From Hankyongella sp964404985 (GTDB lineage: Bacteria; Pseudomonadota; Alphaproteobacteria; Sphingomonadales; Sphingomonadaceae): a DNA stretch of 64,000 bases. Shown in pieces: positions 60,321 through 64,000 of the stretch. The stretch spans positions 1-64,000 of the forward strand of contig CAYOMD010000011.1 in NCBI GenBank assembly GCA_964404985.1. Reading direction: 5' to 3'. Position numbers and translations under genes: made by a program. The notes beneath the pieces are model-generated. The model was given only the letters and a program-made list of their open reading frames with translations. It ran no database searches and was not told the origin of the DNA. The first letter of the stretch is position 1. Each line of letters begins with the position of its first letter.

Positions 60321-60718
60321 TGCTCGTGATCGATGCCTCCATTGCCGCCTGCTGGCTGCTGCCCAGTGAAGCCGACCAGCGGGCAGACCAGGCACTGGAG
60401 CGTTTGAGCCGGGGTGGAGGAGTCGTCCCCGACCTGTGGCGGCACGAAATGCGCAATATCCTCCTGACGCAGGAACGCCGGGGCCGCATCGACGCCGTAT
60501 TCTCTGCACGCGCGCTCGTGCTGCTAGCGCAGCTACCGCTCCGTATCGATAGCGCGGCAGATGACACTGTGACGGTTGCGTTGGCGCGACGCCACGGCCT
60601 GACTGCCTATGACGCTGCATATCTGGAGCTGGCGGTCCGCCAATCCTGCCCGCTGGCAACCCTCGATACGGCGCTGGCGCGCGCAGCATCAGCAGAGTCA
60701 GTGCTCCTCATCGAATAG
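60320..60718 (+). CDS. vapC: PIN-domain toxin VapC (second module)
   Basis: This 132-residue PIN protein has the acidic residues in LVIDASIAACWLLPS, LWRHEMRNILLTQ, and YDAAYLELAVRQSCPLATLD. It should be an Mg-dependent RNase neutralised by the upstream antitoxin. It shares the order and several motifs with the module at 1.5-2.2 kb, which suggests the same family but not a recent duplicate. Confidence 0.88.
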   Translation: MLVIDASIAACWLLPSEADQRADQALERLSRGGGVVPDLWRHEMRNILLTQERRGRIDAVFSARALVLLAQLPLRIDSAADDTVTVALARRHGLTAYDAAYLELAVRQSCPLATLDTALARAASAESVLLIE

Positions 60719-60784
60719 AAAAGCGGCTTGACTTCGCGAGGCTGACTCCGCTCACTGCGCAACAATAATTCACGGGAGTGTGGC

Positions 60785-62716
60785 ATGAGACAGCAGACCT
60801 TGGCCCTTGCGATCATGGTGGCGCTTGCCACACCTGTGCTTGCACAGTCTCCCGTCCCGACCCGGCAGATCGGCGCGGCGACCCTGCAGAACGTGCCGGA
60901 AATCCCGACCGCGATCGATGCCGCTGTGCAGCGGTATCAGAGCTATCGCAGTGCGCAATTCCAGGATTGGCTGGCCGATGGGTCCATGCTCATCACCACC
61001 CGCTTTGGCGACACCAACCAGCTGCACCGGGTCACGGCACCGGGTGCTGCGCGCGAGCAGCTGACCTGGTTCAAGGAGCCGGTCGCCGATGCAACCACCA
61101 TCCCCGGCAGCTCCCGCTTTGCGCTCAGCCGGGACACGGGCGGCGACGAGTGGTTCCAGCTGGAAATCATGGCGGCGGGCAAGCCCCCGGTCCGTCTGAC
61201 CGAACTCGGCACCCGCAACCTCGCCCCCGTGTTCAGTTCCGATGGCGCACTGCTGCTCTGGTCCCGCGCGACCAAAGGGTCCAGCGACTACACCATCATG
61301 GCCGCCAACCCGAGCGACCCGGCGAGCCGGCGCGAGATCTTCCGCTTCCCCGGCGCCATCAGCCCGGCGGACATCAGTGCAGACGGCAAGACGGCGCTGC
61401 TGGTGCGCGGTGTCTCCAACCGGGAGACCGAACTCCACCTGCTCGATATCGCCAGCGGCAAAGCGACCCGGATCGCACCCAAGGCCAAAGCAGCCCGCTA
61501 TGAAGACCCGCAGTTCGTCAATAACGGGCGCGCGGTGCTGACCATCTCCAACCGCGAGAGTGATGTGCGCCGCCTGATCGAGGTGGATGTGGCTACCGGC
61601 GCGGTAACGCCGGTTTCGCCGCCGCTCGCGTGGGACATCGAGGCATTTTCGCTCAGCAAGGACGGCCGCATCCTCGCCTACGCCATCAACGAGGATGGCT
61701 TTTCCCGCATCGTGGTGCAGGACCGGGTCACGAAACGCGCCCTGCCGCAACCCGCCCTGCCTGCCGGCGTGTTGACCGCGCTCAAGTTCACCGATGACGG
61801 CGCGACCCTCGCGATCGGCCTGCAAACCGCCAAGTCGGCAGGCGACACCTGGGCCTGGAGCGTGACCAGCGCGCAATTGACGCGCTGGACCGTCTCCGAA
61901 CTCGGGCCGCTCGATGCGGCACAGCTCGCCGAGCCGAGCCTGATCCGCGTCAAATCCTTCGACGGTCTTGAGGTGCCGGCACTGGTCTACCGCCCGACCC
62001 GTCTGGCGGCAGACGCGAAGACCCCGGTCATCATCGACATTCACGGCGGCCCGGAAGCGCAGACCCGGCCTGGCTGGAATCCGGGTGCCCAGTATTTCGC
62101 TGATGTGCTCGGCGCGACCGTCATCCTGCCCAATGTGCGCGGCAGCGACGGCTACGGCACCCGCTATCTGAACCTCGACAATGCGGAGAAGCGCGAGGAC
62201 TCTGTCAAGGACATCGGCGCGCTGCTCGACTGGGTGGCAAAGCAACCCAACCTCGACTCTGGAAAAGTCGCCGTCTATGGCCAGTCCTACGGCGGCTACA
62301 TGTCGCTGGCGTCCATGACCTTCTACTCCGACCGGCTGGTCGGCGGGGTCGAGCGCTATGGCATCTCCGACTTCCGCACCTTCCTGGAGCGCACCGAGGC
62401 TTACCGCCGCGACAACCGGCGTGCCGAATACGGCGACGAGCGCGACCCCAAAATGCAGCAGGTCTTCGCCCGCATCGCGCCGATCGCCAATGTCGGCAAG
62501 ATCACCAAGCCGATGCTGGTGATGCAGGGTGCCAACGACCCGCGGGTGCCGCAGTTCGAGAGCGACCAGGTGGTCGAGAAGTTGCGCGCGCAAAGCCTTG
62601 AGACCTGGTACGTGGTGTTTGCAGACGAAGGCCACGGCTTCCTGAAAAAGCCCAACAACGATCTGCGCCGTGCGGTCGAGACCCTGTTCCTGCAAAAGCT
62701 GTTCGGCCAGCCGTGA
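60785..62716 (+). CDS. S9-family prolyl oligopeptidase-type peptidase
   Basis: This 643-residue protein has a signal peptide (TLALAIMVALATPVLAQ), a beta-propeller-like half and a C-terminal alpha/beta-hydrolase domain with the catalytic Ser in VAVYGQSYGGYMSLASM, Asp in MQGANDPRVPQFES and His in FADEGHGFLKKPNND. It is an exported peptidase acting on short peptides. It overlaps the amidohydrolase start by 4 bp. Confidence 0.93.
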   Translation: MRQQTLALAIMVALATPVLAQSPVPTRQIGAATLQNVPEIPTAIDAAVQRYQSYRSAQFQDWLADGSMLITTRFGDTNQLHRVTAPGAAREQLTWFKEPVADATTIPGSSRFALSRDTGGDEWFQLEIMAAGKPPVRLTELGTRNLAPVFSSDGALLLWSRATKGSSDYTIMAANPSDPASRREIFRFPGAISPADISADGKTALLVRGVSNRETELHLLDIASGKATRIAPKAKAARYEDPQFVNNGRAVLTISNRESDVRRLIEVDVATGAVTPVSPPLAWDIEAFSLSKDGRILAYAINEDGFSRIVVQDRVTKRALPQPALPAGVLTALKFTDDGATLAIGLQTAKSAGDTWAWSVTSAQLTRWTVSELGPLDAAQLAEPSLIRVKSFDGLEVPALVYRPTRLAADAKTPVIIDIHGGPEAQTRPGWNPGAQYFADVLGATVILPNVRGSDGYGTRYLNLDNAEKREDSVKDIGALLDWVAKQPNLDSGKVAVYGQSYGGYMSLASMTFYSDRLVGGVERYGISDFRTFLERTEAYRRDNRRAEYGDERDPKMQQVFARIAPIANVGKITKPMLVMQGANDPRVPQFESDQVVEKLRAQSLETWYVVFADEGHGFLKKPNNDLRRAVETLFLQKLFGQP

Positions 62717-64000
62717 GCGCGCACTTTACACGGCGAGGCCTGCTGGCGGCGGGTGCGGCCTTCACCATTCTGCCGTCACGCGCAGCCACGCCGCGCACCC
62801 TGATCTTCGGCGGGCCGATCTACACCGGCGTCAGTGACAGCCGGGTTGAGGCCCTGCTGGTCGATGGCGCGCGGATTGCCTTTGCCGGCCCGCTGACCGA
62901 GGCGCGCAGACGCGGCGCAAACGCACAGCCGCTCGACTTGCGCGGGGCTGCCGCCTACCCCGGCTTTGTCGATGCCCACGTCCACCTGACCGGCGTCGGA
63001 CTGCGCGAACTGACCCTGAACCTTGCGCCGGCACTATCGCTGGCAGACGCCATGGCACGGCTGCGCACCTGGGCGGTGACACATCCATCCGGTGTCATTG
63101 CCGGGCGCGGCTGGATCGAGACCCACTGGCCGGAGAAGCGCACGCCGACCCGTGCCGACCTCGATGCGGTTGTGGCGGACCGGCCGGTTTACCTGCAGCG
63201 TGCCGACGGTCACGCTGGCGTCGCCAACAGCGCAGCACTCGCAGCCGCCGGGATCACGGACTCAACGCCCGACCCATCCGGCGGCCGGATCGCGCGCAAT
63301 GCGGACGGCACTGCAACCGGCCTGCTGGTTGACAATGCCGAGCAACTGGTCGCCCCGATCCTGCCCAAGCCCGACGATGCCCGCGTGCGTGAAGCGCTGC
63401 TGCGCGCCGACGCGCTCTATGCTGCTCGCGGATGGACCGGCGCGCACAATATGAGCGTCGACCGCCAGAGTCTGCGGCTGCTGGAGTCCCTGACCGCCGT
63501 GGGCAAGACGCACCTGCGCTCCGACCACTATATGGATGTCGGCGAGGCAGAGGATGTGCTGGCACGTGGGCCGCGCGGGGCGGCCGGGGACCGACTGCGG
63601 CTGCGCGGCGTCAAAGTCTATGCCGACGGCGCGCTCGGCTCACGCGGGGCGGCCCTGCTGGCACCCTACAGCGATGCGCCATCCTTGCAGGGCTTGTTTG
63701 TCACCCAGAAGGCGCAGGCACTGGAGGTCTACGCCCGTGCCAAGGCCGTCGGTGCCCAGATCGCCACCCACGCGATCGGCGATGCCGGCAACCGTGCGGT
63801 GCTCGACTGGTTTGCTCAGAGCCTGGGTCCGGGAAAATCAACCGCACGCTGGCGGATCGAGCATGCACAGGTGATTGCGCGGGGTGACATTCCGCGCTTC
63901 TCTGCCCAGGGTGTGATTGCCTCCATGCAGCCGTCCCATGCCATCGGCGACTTGCCGTTCGCCCCGTCGCGGCTGGGCTCTGAGCGGCTGGGGGGTGCGT
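62713..64000 (+). CDS. Amidohydrolase family 3 (YtcJ-like), 3' partial
   Basis: The frame opens with GTG 62713, overlapping the peptidase stop (GTGA), and runs off the window after 429 codons. The N-terminus has a twin-arginine-like signal (FTRRGLLAAGAAFTILPSRA), which suggests export of a folded, metal-loaded enzyme. Motifs are GFVDAHVHLTGVG (HxH metal site), RGVKVYADGALGSRG and IATHAIGDAGNRAVLDW. It hydrolyses an amide-type substrate not known; the coupled S9 peptidase suggests a shared periplasmic breakdown route. Confidence 0.9.
   Translation, partial: MSAHFTRRGLLAAGAAFTILPSRAATPRTLIFGGPIYTGVSDSRVEALLVDGARIAFAGPLTEARRRGANAQPLDLRGAAAYPGFVDAHVHLTGVGLRELTLNLAPALSLADAMARLRTWAVTHPSGVIAGRGWIETHWPEKRTPTRADLDAVVADRPVYLQRADGHAGVANSAALAAAGITDSTPDPSGGRIARNADGTATGLLVDNAEQLVAPILPKPDDARVREALLRADALYAARGWTGAHNMSVDRQSLRLLESLTAVGKTHLRSDHYMDVGEAEDVLARGPRGAAGDRLRLRGVKVYADGALGSRGAALLAPYSDAPSLQGLFVTQKAQALEVYARAKAVGAQIATHAIGDAGNRAVLDWFAQSLGPGKSTARWRIEHAQVIARGDIPRFSAQGVIASMQPSHAIGDLPFAPSRLGSERLGGA

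Overview
The window is a 64 kb piece of a GC-rich, hopanoid-making alphaproteobacterial chromosome. Evidence for the group is the gene order miaB-phoH-ybeY-corC-lnt-XRE-metK, the block Smr-mltA-Tim44 next to secB, and a full squalene/hopene set (hpnB, C, D, E, H, G and shc). The overall gene content looks most like Sphingomonadales or a relative, but this is inference without a database search. A run of 100 Ns at 49697-49796 shows that it comes from a draft assembly.

Layout. 1-2.2 kb is accessory DNA: the 3' end of an Rhs-type polymorphic toxin with an M23 peptidase tip, its candidate periplasmic immunity protein, a repeat array, a broken REP-associated transposase and a VapBC module. 2.3-5 kb holds an orphan ParA, a membrane protein and a glycosyltransferase. 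5-15.6 kb is the hopanoid region: hpnB, hpnC-D-E, ispH, hpnH, hpnG and shc make the C5 precursors, squalene, hopene and then adenosyl- and ribosylhopane; a glutathione peroxidase and an RTX-repeat protein lie among them. 15.7-21.1 kb holds Smr, MltA, Tim44-domain protein, SecB, MurJ and a lipoprotein. 21.4-27.8 kb is a small genomic island in a tRNA-Leu gene, bounded by 18-bp att-like repeats. It carries a HipB-like regulator without HipA, two AbiEi-type antitoxins, one AbiEii toxin with an altered C-terminus, an unrecognised 408-residue protein and a P4-type integrase.

28-37 kb holds an NDUFA9-like reductase, uppP, and gltD/gltB separated by two DUF2059 genes. 37-48.4 kb is mostly one long minus-strand run of housekeeping genes (miaB to metK), then dps, a glycosyltransferase group and a class II DAHP synthase. 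48.5-50.9 kb is a disturbed gor locus: gor is crossed by the assembly gap, and a second copy of its 5' end lies 1 kb away, beyond a repeat-flanked lipoprotein gene. 51-55 kb is a metal-uptake group (PepSY protein, TonB-dependent receptor, DUF2946). 55-64 kb holds glmS, glmU, gph, a second VapBC, an S9 peptidase and the start of an amidohydrolase.

The most unusual signal is a repeat family with a 44-bp unit. It is found at both accessory loci, 49 kb apart, each time next to a small AT-rich gene for an exported protein, once next to an Rhs toxin tip and a transposase remnant, and once at a duplicated gor end. This suggests that toxin/immunity-type cassettes are spread by a REP/RAYT-like repeat. 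The tRNA-Leu defence island is the second region worth close study.
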